Counted from the stretch's first letter, positions 52,868 to 61,928 are shown. The stretch is 64,000 nt of DNA from Massilia sp. YIM B02769 (GCF_030411995.1 NZ_JASNRC010000015.1:1-64000), one strand, 5' to 3'. Notes: a model not told the origin generated them from the sequence alone. Program-made: numbers and translations.

Positions 52868-53827
52868 TTACTGCTTCAGCACGCGGCGCAAGGTCGCCGA
52901 CAAATCCTCGGCCGAGAACTTGGCCACATACGCATCCGCGCCCACGTTCTTGACGTGCTCCTCGTTCGTGGTCCCCGACAGCGACGAGTGGATCACCACC
53001 GGGATACTCCCGAAGCGCGCATTCTTCTTGACGTTGCGGGTCAAGGTAAAACCATCCATCTCCGGCATCTCGAGGTCGGTCAGCACCAGGGCCACCTTGT
53101 CGTTGATGCTCTTGCCCTCGGCTTCGGCCTGGGCGGCGATGCTGTTCAGCTGGTCCCAGCATTCCTTGCCGCTCTTGGTCATCACGTAAGGCAGGCCCAT
53201 CGCGTCCAGGCCCTGCTCGATCAGCGCGCGCGCCACGACCGAATCGTCGGCCGCCAGCACGATCGAACCAGGCTTGATCTGGATCTTGGCGCCGACTGCC
53301 TGCTGGCTGATATCCGGGCCGGAGTCCGGGTTCATGTTGCGCAGGATGGTTTCCACGTCCAGCACCTGGGCCAGGCGGCCCGGTTCGCCGTTTTCGCCAT
53401 CGAGGCGGGCGATGCTGGTGACCATGCCGCTGCCGGCGCTCTTTTCGGCCGACATCACCTGGCTCCAGTCGAGGCGCACGATCTCCTCGACGCTTTCTAC
53501 CGCAAAGGCCTGGGTTGTGCGGGCGAACTCGGTCACCAGCATGATGTTCAGGCCCGTCTTCGGCTTGACGCCGGCAATCGCCGGCAGGTCGAGTACCTGG
53601 ATGATCTGGCCGCGCAGGTTGACCACGCCCAGCACGTGCGCCGGCGAACCGGCCACCGCGGTGATCGCCGGCATGGCGACGATCTCGCGGATCTTGAATA
53701 CGTTGATGCCGAACAGCTCGCTACGCTCGCCATGCTCGTCGCCGCCAAGGCGGAACAGCAGTAGCTCGAATTTGTTGGTGCCCGTAAGGTTGCTGCGCTC
53801 GTCGACTTCCTGCTGTACCGATTTCAT
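52868..53827 (-). CDS. cheV: Chemotaxis coupling protein CheV
   Basis: A 319-residue CheW-REC fusion. The CheW-like domain (~18-170: FELLLFRLGG, FGINVFKIREIV, VLGVVNLRGQIIQVLDL) couples chemoreceptors to CheA; the receiver domain (~185-315) has Asp251 in LTDLEMPEMDG and Lys in AYVAKFS, and may act as an adaptation switch or phosphate sink. No other che genes lie nearby, so it is an orphan copy. AGGG precedes the ATG. Confidence 0.93.
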   Translation of the reverse strand: MKSVQQEVDERSNLTGTNKFELLLFRLGGDEHGERSELFGINVFKIREIVAMPAITAVAGSPAHVLGVVNLRGQIIQVLDLPAIAGVKPKTGLNIMLVTEFARTTQAFAVESVEEIVRLDWSQVMSAEKSAGSGMVTSIARLDGENGEPGRLAQVLDVETILRNMNPDSGPDISQQAVGAKIQIKPGSIVLAADDSVVARALIEQGLDAMGLPYVMTKSGKECWDQLNSIAAQAEAEGKSINDKVALVLTDLEMPEMDGFTLTRNVKKNARFGSIPVVIHSSLSGTTNEEHVKNVGADAYVAKFSAEDLSATLRRVLKQ

Positions 53828-53902
53828 ATTTCGCCCTGGAGTGAGTGATGCCTTCAGGCAAGCATTCTAGCTGCGAATTTGCCGAAATGTGTAAAGACGA
53901 AC

Positions 53903-54262
53903 TCAAAGAGGCATCGGTTTGTTGCTGTTCAGATCCAAAAAACCACGAATCAGCCGATAGGCCTTCCAAACCCAGGCCACGCCCCATATCAGGAAGGCAA
54001 GCGGGATGCCGACCACGGTGGCAAACAGGATGCCGCCGACCACCATCCACAGCACGTAATACCAGAAAGAACGGATCATCCAGCTGTGGTGGCTGTAGAC
54101 CAGGCCGACCGTCTCCGGGCGTTTGATGTAATTGACGATCACCGGCAGGATCGACAAGGTGCCGAGCGAGAAGAAGAAGGTGGCGGCGTGCACCAGGTAG
54201 AGGATGCGCGCGAGTTGCTTGGCGTCTTCGGTATCGCCATCGAGTACGAGTTGTTGCGACAT
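53903..54262 (-). CDS. Small DUF4870-like membrane protein
   Basis: A 119-residue protein with three hydrophobic helices (ILYLVHAATFFFSLGTLSILPVIV region, FWYYVLWMVVGGILFATVVGIP, LAFLIWGVAWVWKAYRLI). The pattern ARILYLVHA...NYIKR fits DUF4870-type membrane proteins of unknown role. AAGGAG precedes ATG 54262. It lies between cheV and trxC on the same strand, with a ~100-base gap to trxC. Confidence 0.7.
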   Translation of the reverse strand: MSQQLVLDGDTEDAKQLARILYLVHAATFFFSLGTLSILPVIVNYIKRPETVGLVYSHHSWMIRSFWYYVLWMVVGGILFATVVGIPLAFLIWGVAWVWKAYRLIRGFLDLNSNKPMPL

Positions 54263-54365
54263 GCTGGCTCTCCTTCGGGATGGTCCGGGTTGATCCGATA
54301 TGCCCCGATTGTAGCAGCGGGGCGTGGCAATTTCGCCAACGCTGCGCCAAGCGTGCGCGGCCTCC

Positions 54366-54800
54366 TTACAGCTGGGACTGGACCCAGGCGGCAATGCGGC
54401 CGGCGTCCATCGCCCCGGCCTGGCGCGCGATTTCGCGCCCGCCCTTGAACAAGGCCAGCGTCGGAATACTGCGGATCGCAAAGCGCGCCGACACGTCCTG
54501 GGCGCGCTCGGTATCGACTTTCAACAGGCGCAGCTGCGGTTCCAGGCGCTGCGCGGCCTGGGCGTAATGCGGCGCCATCATCTTGCACGGCCCGCACCAC
54601 TCGGCCCAGAAGTCGACCAGCACCGGGATATCGTTGCGGCTGATGTGACGGTTAAATTGCTCGGACGTCACGTCGAGCGGTTTGCCGTTGAACAGGGTTT
54701 GCGCGCACTTGCCGCAGACCGGGTTGTCGGACAGGCGCGCCGGCGCCAGGCGGTTGATGGCCTCGCATTGGGGGCAGACGATATGGATGGGGTCGCTCAC
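54366..54800 (-). CDS. trxC: Thioredoxin 2 (TrxC)
   Basis: A 144-residue cytosolic thioredoxin with an N-terminal zinc finger (C9, C12, C29, C32) and the thioredoxin fold with WCGPC at 68-72 and cis-Pro in SIPTLALFKGG. TrxC reduces disulfides during oxidative stress. The GTG at 54800 is preferred: GAGGAGAACCA stands before it and the zinc finger then begins correctly. Confidence 0.95.
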   Translation of the reverse strand: MSDPIHIVCPQCEAINRLAPARLSDNPVCGKCAQTLFNGKPLDVTSEQFNRHISRNDIPVLVDFWAEWCGPCKMMAPHYAQAAQRLEPQLRLLKVDTERAQDVSARFAIRSIPTLALFKGGREIARQAGAMDAGRIAAWVQSQL

Positions 54801-54957
54801 TGGTTCTCCTCGGCTTGCATGGTTGCTGTTGCCGTGATTGTAAGCTGCCCGCAGCCGGGGCGTCGTCCGCTCGCACGGGCGCCGCGGCGGCCCAAGCATG
54901 CGCCGCAGGAAGGGCGTCGGGCATAGAATGATTCTTACTATTATTGCAAAACGCCGC

Positions 54958-55719
54958 ATGAGCACACCCCAGCACGCCTGTACCCACCTGATCGGCTGCG
55001 CCGGCTGGAGCATCCACAAGGATGCCGCCGCCGCATTCCCCATCGAAGGCAGCCACCTCGAACGCTACGCCGCCGTATTCCCGATGGTCGAGATCAATAC
55101 CTCCTTTTACCGGCCCCATCAACCGAAGACCTACGCGCGCTGGGCCGAGAGCGTGCCCGATGCTTTCCGTTTCGCGGTCAAGGTGCCGCGCGCCGTCACC
55201 CACGACGCGGCGCTGCAGGACGTCGACGCCTCCCTCGATCGCTTTGCCGGCGAAGTGAAGGCGCTGGGCCACAAGCTCGGCGCGCTGCTGGTGCAGTTGC
55301 CGCCCAAGTTCGGCTTCCACGACGTGACGGTGCGTGATTTCTTCCTGCGCCTGCAGGAGCGTTTCGATTGCATGCTCGCCTGCGAAGGGCGCCACCCGAG
55401 CTGGTTCAGCGACACCGCCACCGAACTGCTGCGCGAGCGCGGCGTCACGCGCGTGATCGCCGATCCGGCAGCGGGCCAGCCGGGGCCGCATGTGCCGACC
55501 ACCCAGGACATCTACATGCGCCTGCACGGCACGCCGCGCATTTATTACTCGGCCTATTCGCCTGAATTCCTGGCGGCGCTGGTGCGCGAGCTGGAGGGAT
55601 ACAGGGCGGCGGGGCGCCGGGCCTGGGTCGTCTTCGACAACACGGCGGCCTTCGAGGCGGTTCCGAACGCGCTCGACGTGTTGCGTGCGTGCCGGGACGG
55701 AACGCCCCTGGCGCTGTAA
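54958..55719 (+). CDS. DUF72 (YecE-like) family protein
   Basis: A 253-residue TIM-barrel-like protein. IGCAGWSIHKDA is the family start (usually IGTSGWxY), then YAAVFPMVEINTSFYRPHQPKTY, PDAFRFAVKVPRAVTHD and RLHGTPRIYYSAYS. No enzymatic role is established; it is distantly linked to sugar-phosphate isomerase-like barrels. The start at 54958 leaves the normal family N-terminus; its ribosome site is weak. The Mut7-C gene follows after 18 bases. Confidence 0.85.
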   Translation: MSTPQHACTHLIGCAGWSIHKDAAAAFPIEGSHLERYAAVFPMVEINTSFYRPHQPKTYARWAESVPDAFRFAVKVPRAVTHDAALQDVDASLDRFAGEVKALGHKLGALLVQLPPKFGFHDVTVRDFFLRLQERFDCMLACEGRHPSWFSDTATELLRERGVTRVIADPAAGQPGPHVPTTQDIYMRLHGTPRIYYSAYSPEFLAALVRELEGYRAAGRRAWVVFDNTAAFEAVPNALDVLRACRDGTPLAL

Positions 55720-55737
55720 TACTGCGATACTGCGGCC

Positions 55738-56517
55738 ATGGTCACGGCGACGTTCCGCTTCTACGATGAACTGGGCGACTTCCTGCCGCGCGAGCGGCGC
55801 GGACGCGATTTCAGTTCGCCCTGCGCGCGCGCCGCCACCGTCAAGCACATGGTCGAGGCGCTGGGCGTGCCGCACACCGAGGTTGGGCTCATCCTCGTCG
55901 ACGGCGAATCGAGCGGATTCGAGCGTTTGCTGGAAGAGGGCGACCGGGTCGCGGTCTACCCGGCGTTCTCGACATTGGACGTGACGGCGCTGACGCGGGT
56001 GCCGCGCTTGTCGCCAGGCGAACAGCAGGCGCCGCCGCGCTTCGTGGCCGATGCCCATCTCGGCGGCCTGGCGCGCCTGCTGCGCATGGCTGGTTTCGAC
56101 ACGCTGTACGACAACCATTACGGCGACGACGAGATCGTCGCCATCGCGGCCGACGAGGACCGCGTGGTCCTGACGCGCGACCGCGAGCTACTGAAGCGCC
56201 GCGCTGTCGTCCAGGGCTGCTACCTGCATGCGATCAAGCCGGCAGAACAATTCCGCGAACTCTACGACAGGCTGGCCCTTGCCGCCAGCGCCAGGCCGTT
56301 TTCACTGTGCCTGCACTGCAACCTGGCCTTGCGCGCGGTCGACAAGGCATTCGTGCTGGACGCGCTGCCGCCTTCGGTGCGCGAACTGCACGACGAGTTC
56401 CATACCTGCGACGCCTGCCGGCGCGTGTTCTGGAAGGGGTCGCACCACAAGCGCATGTGCGCTTTGCTCGATGCGGTGGCGGGCGCCGCACGCGTGACGG
56501 AAGGAGGCGCGGCATGA
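55738..56517 (+). CDS. Mut7-C RNase-like protein with ubiquitin-fold N-terminus
   Basis: A 259-residue two-domain protein. Residues ~1-80 are MoaD/ThiS-like (Mut7-C_ub: VTATFRFYDELGDFLP, VGLILVDGESSGF, EEGDRVAVYPAFS) but lack the C-terminal Gly-Gly needed for thiocarboxylation. Residues ~100-250 form the Mut7-C domain, a PIN-related nuclease fold with Asp105 (RFVADAHLGGLARLLRMAGFD), Asp148 (VVLTRDRELL) and a zinc ribbon at C191/C194 and C224/C227. RNase activity is presumed from the fold. Its stop overlaps the next gene by four bases (ATGA), so the two are translationally coupled. Confidence 0.82.
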   Translation: MVTATFRFYDELGDFLPRERRGRDFSSPCARAATVKHMVEALGVPHTEVGLILVDGESSGFERLLEEGDRVAVYPAFSTLDVTALTRVPRLSPGEQQAPPRFVADAHLGGLARLLRMAGFDTLYDNHYGDDEIVAIAADEDRVVLTRDRELLKRRAVVQGCYLHAIKPAEQFRELYDRLALAASARPFSLCLHCNLALRAVDKAFVLDALPPSVRELHDEFHTCDACRRVFWKGSHHKRMCALLDAVAGAARVTEGGAA

Positions 56518-56930
56518 ACGTTGCGGCTGTCAATCTGCCTTTCCCGGTGCGCGTCGAATGCCCGCCCGGCGCCTGCAGCTGCGATTACGAACGGGTGCTG
56601 GCCGATCCGCAGGCCGACCACCGGCCGCTGGCGATCGACCGCAAGCAGGAACAAAACCTGATCGCACGCATCGAACGGGTCGACAGCTATGCCGACCTGC
56701 AGCACGTACAGGCCCTGATCCGCAAGAACGTCGGCGCGGAGTTGCGCATCGAACCGGGGCCGAACGAAGTGCGCACGGTGCGCGGCATCATCGTCGTGCT
56801 CGAGGAAAAGCCCGGACTGTGCAGGAAAGTGCGGCAATCGGTGCCGGCGGCGGTGCGCCGGCTGCTGCAGGAACGGCCCGAGATTGCCTATGCCATCCTG
56901 GATGCGCATGACCTGTTCGGACGTCCCTGA
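56514..56930 (+). CDS. Uncharacterised protein with an N-terminal CPPGACSC motif
   Basis: A 138-residue protein with no recognised domain. Cys16, Cys21 and Cys23 lie in CPPGACSCDYERVL, a compact metal- or cluster-binding-like motif; a later Cys occurs in EKPGLCRKVRQSVPAAVRRL. The rest is mixed alpha/beta with a charged, Arg-rich pattern (IARIERVDSYADLQHVQAL; GPNEVRTVRGIIVVLEE), compatible with nucleic-acid binding. GAAGGAGG stands before ATG. It is coupled to the Mut7-C nuclease-like gene, implying a joint function. Confidence 0.7.
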   Translation: MNVAAVNLPFPVRVECPPGACSCDYERVLADPQADHRPLAIDRKQEQNLIARIERVDSYADLQHVQALIRKNVGAELRIEPGPNEVRTVRGIIVVLEEKPGLCRKVRQSVPAAVRRLLQERPEIAYAILDAHDLFGRP

Positions 56931-56934
56931 CCGT

Positions 56935-57255
56935 CTACATCTTGACCAGGTACTTCAGGATCATGCCGACCACCAGCGACGCCGCCATCAGCAGCGACAG
57001 GCCGCCGTGCAGCGCATCGCTGCCGATCGACACCTCGCGCGACATTTCTTCCTTGCTGATCTTGCCGGCGCGCGTGAGCACGACCGGGCGCAGCAGGCCC
57101 TGGATGCCGAGCAGGATCAGGCCGAAGCCGACCAGGGATTCGCCGACCAGGCCGCGCTGCAGGCCGAGGAACAGGCCGCTGACGCCCAGGATCATCCCGA
57201 ACAGGAACCAGAAAGCGCGCGAGCCGGAATAGCGGTTGAGTTTGGAGAAGTCCAT
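56935..57255 (-). CDS. Small membrane protein of unknown function
   Basis: A 106-residue protein with three hydrophobic helices (FWFLFGMILGVSGLFLGL, SLVGFGLILLGIQGLL, GLSLLMAASLVVGMILKYL) and a charged cytoplasmic loop (TRAGKISKEEMSREVSI). It converges on the preceding gene, only four bases apart. No family recognised. Confidence 0.65.
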   Translation of the reverse strand: MDFSKLNRYSGSRAFWFLFGMILGVSGLFLGLQRGLVGESLVGFGLILLGIQGLLRPVVLTRAGKISKEEMSREVSIGSDALHGGLSLLMAASLVVGMILKYLVKM

Positions 57256-57282
57256 GGCTGAATGAGAGCGTAAAGCTGGACA

Positions 57283-58161
57283 TTATAACGGCGCACCGGG
57301 CCGCCGCTGGCGCGTCGGCCAGCGCGATCCGAACACGACCAGCGCCAGCGACAGCACCACCAGCACGATGCCGGCCCATTGCCAGGGCGTGATGCGTTCG
57401 CCCAGCCCGAGCATGCCGGCAGCGATCCCGACCACCGGCACGGCCAGGCTGAAGGGCGCAACCCGGTTGGCCGGATGGCGTTTCAGGAGTCCGGTCCACA
57501 TCGCATAGCCGAGGATGGTGGCGAACCAGCCAAGGTAGGCAAGCGAGGCCCAGGAGGTAAGCGACAGGCCGCGCCAGTCCCAGCGCGTGGCGGGCGGATC
57601 GAAGGCGAGTGAGAGCAGCACGAAAGGCAGCACCGGCACCAGGCTGCTCCAGACCATGAAAGGCAGTACGTCGAAGTCCGGCGCCGCCGTACGCGCCCGG
57701 CGCACCACGATGTTCGAGGCCGCCCACATCGCCGCCGATGCCACCGTGAGGAGAAAACCGGCCAGGGTGACGCCGGCGCCGCCGCGTGTGGCGAAGTCCA
57801 GGCAGAAGCAGCCCAGCCCGAGCGCGGCGATTGCCATCGCCGCTTGCAGGGGGCGGCCGACCCGTTCGCCCAGCAGGACGAAGCCGAACAGCGCAGTGAA
57901 GAAGACCTGCATCTGCAGGATCACCGAGGCGAGCGAAGCCGACATGCCGGCGCGCAGCGCCAGGAACAGCAGGCCGAACTGGCAGACGCCCTGGGTCAGG
58001 CCGTACAGCAGCACCCAGCGCGCCGCCAGCCGTGGCGGACGCACGAACAGGGCCAGCGGCAAAAAGGCCAGCAGGTAGCGTCCCGCGCCCAGCTGAAAGG
58101 GCGTCAGTTCGCGCAGGCCGAGTTTCATGGCCACGAAATTCGTGCCCCAGACCAGCACCAC
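57283..58161 (-). CDS. EamA/DMT-family transporter
   Basis: A 292-residue (or slightly longer) inner-membrane protein with ten hydrophobic segments in two EamA repeats (VLVWGTNFVAMKLGL...; AAMWAASNIVVRRAR...), as in RhaT/YedA-type metabolite exporters. Start is problematic: GTG 58161 lies in the first helix, without a ribosome site, and the frame stays open upstream through codons reading LAARDYLAAGC, which look like the usual N-terminus; only a CTG at 58194 could start that. Substrate unknown. It lies 64 bases after livF on the same strand. Confidence 0.8.
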   Translation of the reverse strand: MVLVWGTNFVAMKLGLRELTPFQLGAGRYLLAFLPLALFVRPPRLAARWVLLYGLTQGVCQFGLLFLALRAGMSASLASVILQMQVFFTALFGFVLLGERVGRPLQAAMAIAALGLGCFCLDFATRGGAGVTLAGFLLTVASAAMWAASNIVVRRARTAAPDFDVLPFMVWSSLVPVLPFVLLSLAFDPPATRWDWRGLSLTSWASLAYLGWFATILGYAMWTGLLKRHPANRVAPFSLAVPVVGIAAGMLGLGERITPWQWAGIVLVVLSLALVVFGSRWPTRQRRPGAPL

Positions 58162-58225
58162 GCAGCCGGCGGCGAGGTAGTCGCGCGCCGCCAGCCCTGC
58201 CGTGCCGGCTGGCGCAGGGCCGGAC

Positions 58226-58954
58226 TCAGTGCGCGTGGCCGCCCCCGAGGTAGGCCGCCACCACCTTCGGATCGTGCTTCAGGCTCTCCGCCGGGCCGTG
58301 CACCGAGATGCGGCCGTTCTCCAGGACGTAGCCATAATCGGCCACGTTCAGTGCGGCCGCCGCGAACTGCTCGACCAGCAGCATCGTCACGCCTTCGGAC
58401 TTCAGGCGCGTGATGATGCGGAACACCTCTTCCACCAGGATCGGCGCCAGGCCCATCGAAGGTTCGTCGAGCAGCACCACGTCCGGGTTCAGCATGACCG
58501 CGCGCGCCATGGCCAGCATCTGCTGCTCGCCGCCGGACAGGGTGCCGGCCAGCTGCTCGCGCCGCTCCTTCAGGCGCGGGAAGAGTTCCATTGCCCGTTC
58601 CAGGTCGTGCGCGACGTCGCCTTTCGGCCGCGCGCGGGTAAAGCGCGGAAAGGCGCCGAGCAGCAGGTTGTCGGTGACGCTCATGGTGGCGAACACGCGC
58701 CGGCCTTCCGGCGAGTGCGCCAGGCCGCTGCGCGCGATGCGGTGCGAATCCAGCCCGGTGATGTCTTTCCCGTCCAGCGTCACCTTGCCGCCGCGCGGCT
58801 TGATCATGCCGGAAATGGCGCGCATGGTGGTGGTCTTGCCGGCGCCGTTCGAGCCGATCAGGGTCACCAGGCTGCCCTTCGGCACGTCGAGCGAGATGCC
58901 GTGCAGGACCTGCACCTTGCCGTAGGCCGCTTCCAGATTTTGTATGCTCAGCAT
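58226..58954 (-). CDS. livF: Branched-chain amino acid/amide ABC transporter ATPase LivF
   Basis: A 242-residue ATP-binding subunit. GSNGAGKTT (34-42) is Walker A, LSGGEQQMLAMARA the signature, LLDEPSMGL Walker B; LAHSPEGRRVFATMSVTDNL is typical of LivF. It works with the fused LivMG protein encoded 12 bases upstream on the same strand. The substrate class includes branched-chain amino acids, urea and short-chain amides. Confidence 0.92.
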   Translation of the reverse strand: MLSIQNLEAAYGKVQVLHGISLDVPKGSLVTLIGSNGAGKTTTMRAISGMIKPRGGKVTLDGKDITGLDSHRIARSGLAHSPEGRRVFATMSVTDNLLLGAFPRFTRARPKGDVAHDLERAMELFPRLKERREQLAGTLSGGEQQMLAMARAVMLNPDVVLLDEPSMGLAPILVEEVFRIITRLKSEGVTMLLVEQFAAAALNVADYGYVLENGRISVHGPAESLKHDPKVVAAYLGGGHAH

Positions 58955-58966
58955 GCGTGTCTCCTG

Positions 58967-60958
58967 TCAGTTGCGGGCCGCGCTGGCGGCAGTCGCGGCA
59001 GTCGCGGCGGGGGCGGCGGGGGCGGGGGCTTCGCTGGCGCCGCCCAGGTAGGCCTCGATGACCTTCGGATCGGCCTGCACGCTGGCCGGGTTGCCCTCGG
59101 CGATCTTCTGGCCGAAGTCGAGCACGGTCACGGTGTCCGAGATCGACATCACGACATCCATGTGGTGCTCGATCAGGATGATGGTGATGCCGTGGTCGCG
59201 GATCTTGCGGATGATCGCCATCAGCTCGCGGATGTCGGGCGCCGTCAGGCCGGCGGCCGGTTCGTCGAGCAGCAGCAGGCGCGGGTTCAGGCCGAGGGCG
59301 CGGCCGATTTCCAGCAGACGCTGCTTGCCGTAGGGGAGGTTGCGTGCTTCCTCGTCGGCCAGATCGGACAAGCCCACGAATTCGAGGATGGCGGCGGCAC
59401 GCTTCCTCGCCGCCGCTTCCTCGCGGCGCAGGCGCGGCGTTTTCACCATGGCGTCGAACACGTTCGAGCGGAAGCTGTGGTGCAGGCCGACCAGCACGTT
59501 CTCGGTGGCGGTCATCTCGCCGAACAGCTGCACGTTCTGGAAGGTGCGCGCCACGCCGCCCAGCGCGATCTGCGAGGGAGAACGGCCGGTGATGGCATCG
59601 CCGGCGAACACCACCCTGCCTGCGGTCGGTTTATAAATGCCGGTGAGGACGTTCATCATCGTGCTCTTGCCCGAGCCGTTCGGGCCGATCAGGCCGTGCA
59701 CGGCGCCGCGCTGCACGTTCAAATCGACCTGGTTCAGCGCCTTCAGGCCGCCGAACTGCATCAGGATCTGCTCGGCGCGCAGCAAATCGCCGCCGCCGCT
59801 GCCGGCCTCGATTGCCACGCCCTCGAACGGGTCGGTCTGGCGGTCGGCATCCACCGCCCGCGTATGCGCCACGCGCCGGCCCAGCAACTGGCGGAAGAAG
59901 CCGACAATCCCGTCCTGCAGGTAGTAGACGACGAACAGCGTCATCAGGCCGAAGATGGTCAGGCGCCAGTCGACCATGTTTTCGATGCGGTAGGCCCAGA
60001 TCGCCAGGCCGATGGTGGCGACCAGGGGCACCAGCACCTTGCGCGCCGTGGTGCGTCCGCGCGCCAGCGCAATCGCCGAACCGGCCACGCCCAGCACGGC
60101 GGCGGCCAGCGCGATCTGGCGGAACAGCACGATGTCGGCCAGCAGGCTTGGGAGCATGACGACGATGATGGCGCCGATGATGGAGCCGGTACGGGTCTTG
60201 CGCCCGCCCATGATCACGGCCAGCAGGAACAGGATGGTCAGCTCGAAGTTGTAGGTGTTCGGCGAGACGTACTGCTCCGAGTAGGCATACAGGCTGCCGG
60301 CGAGACCGGCCAGGCCGGCGCTGATCACGAAGGCATACACCTTGTAGCGGTACACCGACACGCCCATGCAGTCCGAGGCGATCGGACTGTCGCGCAGGGC
60401 CTCGAAGGCGCGCCCGAAGTGGGACTTGAGCAGGAAGTGGACCACGGTGAGCGCCGCGACCATGAAGATCGCCACCATGTAGAAGTATTCGGTTTCGTGC
60501 AGCTCGCGTCCGAACAGGCTCGGTTTGGTCAGCGTGATGCCCATCGGCCCTTGCGTGATGAAGGACATCTCGTTGATCAGGATCTGGATGATGGTGCCGA
60601 AGGCGAGGGTCACCATCGCGAGATACGGCCCGGTGACGCGCAGGGCCGGCAGCGCCAGGATGGCGCCGAACAGCGCGGTCACCACGATACTGGCGGGCAC
60701 CGCCAGGAACCACGGTGTGCCGAAGTGCATGATCAACACCGCAGTCACATACGAGCCGATGCCGAACAGGCCGGCGTGGCCGAGCGAGACTTGCCCGGTG
60801 TAGCCGACCACGATGTCCAGCCCGAACAGCAGGATCGCGTAGATCAGGATGGTTTCGACCAGGTGCACATAATACGGGTTCGTCACGAACAGCGGGAACA
60901 GCGCCAGCGCGGCGATCCCGATGACGGCGGCGAGAAGGGTTTTTTTCGTCATCGTCAC
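58967..60958 (-). CDS. livM-livG: Fused LivM permease - LivG ATPase
   Basis: A 663-residue fusion. Residues ~1-360 form the LivM permease (LLFGLDIVVGYTGQVSLGHAG; ATLRVTGPYL-like LRVTGPYLAMVTLAFG), with two or three extra hydrophobic segments at ~280-355; ~390-640 is LivG with Walker A around Lys431 (GPNGSGKST), RTFQNVQLF, and LLLDEPAAGLT. Both halves look complete. The C-terminus ends in an Ala/Pro run. GTG 60958 overlaps the livH stop (GTGA); ATG 60952 is also possible. Confidence 0.9.
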   Translation of the reverse strand: MTMTKKTLLAAVIGIAALALFPLFVTNPYYVHLVETILIYAILLFGLDIVVGYTGQVSLGHAGLFGIGSYVTAVLIMHFGTPWFLAVPASIVVTALFGAILALPALRVTGPYLAMVTLAFGTIIQILINEMSFITQGPMGITLTKPSLFGRELHETEYFYMVAIFMVAALTVVHFLLKSHFGRAFEALRDSPIASDCMGVSVYRYKVYAFVISAGLAGLAGSLYAYSEQYVSPNTYNFELTILFLLAVIMGGRKTRTGSIIGAIIVVMLPSLLADIVLFRQIALAAAVLGVAGSAIALARGRTTARKVLVPLVATIGLAIWAYRIENMVDWRLTIFGLMTLFVVYYLQDGIVGFFRQLLGRRVAHTRAVDADRQTDPFEGVAIEAGSGGGDLLRAEQILMQFGGLKALNQVDLNVQRGAVHGLIGPNGSGKSTMMNVLTGIYKPTAGRVVFAGDAITGRSPSQIALGGVARTFQNVQLFGEMTATENVLVGLHHSFRSNVFDAMVKTPRLRREEAAARKRAAAILEFVGLSDLADEEARNLPYGKQRLLEIGRALGLNPRLLLLDEPAAGLTAPDIRELMAIIRKIRDHGITIILIEHHMDVVMSISDTVTVLDFGQKIAEGNPASVQADPKVIEAYLGGASEAPAPAAPAATAATAASAARN

Positions 60959-61845
60959 ACCTTCTTGATCGCGGCTTTGCCGAACAGGCCGGACGGCTTG
61001 ATGGCCAGCACCAGGAGCAGGAGCAGCAGCGCCGGCACGTCCTTGTAGCCGGTCGAGATGTAGTAGCCGGCCGTGGTTTCCGAGATGCCCATGATCAGGC
61101 CGCCGACAATCGCGCCCACGCCCGAGGTCAGGCCGCCGATGATCGCTACCGCAAAGGCCTTCAGGCCGAGCGAGGCGCCCATGGTGGCGCCGGTCAGCGT
61201 CACCGGGGCCACCAGCACGCCGGCAAAGGCGGCGGTGGCCGACGACAGCGCATACGAGAAGGTGATCACGCGGCCGGTGTTAATGCCCATCAGGCCGGCG
61301 GCGTCGCGGTCGTTCGAGGTGGCGACCACGGCCTTGCCGTAGATCGATCTGCGGTTGAACAGCTCGACCGCCAGCATGATCAGGAGGGCGCCGATGATGA
61401 CGGCCACCTGCATCGGCTGGACGTTGGCGCCCATCACCTGGAACGGGGTCGAGTCGAGCGGCGAGGGGAAGGGCATGTCTTCCTTGCCCCAGATGTTTTC
61501 GGCGATGTTCTTGAAGATGATGGCCAGCGCGATGGTCGACATGATCCAGCCGAATTCGGACTTCAGCTTGATCGCCGGACGCACGCCGATCCACTCGACA
61601 AAGGCGCCTTGCAAGGCGCCGAACAGGATGACGACCGGGATCATCAGCCAGTAACTCAGATAGGGGCCGCCGTGGACGCTGCCGGCCAGGCTCAGGCCGA
61701 CCAGGGCGCCGAGCATCAGGGCTTCCCCCTGGCCGAAGTTCAGCGTGCCGGACGTGGCAAAGGTTAATTGGTAGCCGAATGCGATGACGGCATAGATCAT
61801 GCCGAGCGCGATCCCGCTGAAGACCAGCTGCAAAAGAATTTCCAT
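60955..61845 (-). CDS. livH: Branched-chain amino acid/amide permease LivH
   Basis: A 296-residue inner-membrane permease with about eight helices; GMIYAVIAFGYQLTFATSGTLNFGQGE and the C-terminal GLKAFAVAIIGGLTSGVGAIVGG are LivH signatures. The ATG at 61845 is preferred: GGGGTG lies seven bases upstream and MEILLQLVFSGI is the usual N-terminus; GTG 61854 is the alternative. It is coupled to the LivMG gene and separated from livK by 200 bases containing a strong hairpin. Confidence 0.9.
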   Translation of the reverse strand: MEILLQLVFSGIALGMIYAVIAFGYQLTFATSGTLNFGQGEALMLGALVGLSLAGSVHGGPYLSYWLMIPVVILFGALQGAFVEWIGVRPAIKLKSEFGWIMSTIALAIIFKNIAENIWGKEDMPFPSPLDSTPFQVMGANVQPMQVAVIIGALLIMLAVELFNRRSIYGKAVVATSNDRDAAGLMGINTGRVITFSYALSSATAAFAGVLVAPVTLTGATMGASLGLKAFAVAIIGGLTSGVGAIVGGLIMGISETTAGYYISTGYKDVPALLLLLLVLAIKPSGLFGKAAIKKV

Positions 61846-61928
61846 GATGTTCACCCCAGTGGCAGCGCGTGCGCCGCCGGTCGACGAAGAAGCGACTACG
61901 AATGACAGGGCGGCTACGCGCGCCCGCA

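Noticed and set aside
58202..61048. A 948-codon plus-strand frame opposite the liv genes
   Set aside because: Antisense shadow of livF-livMG; composition is His/Gln/Asp-rich and the minus strand encodes clear ABC transporter motifs.
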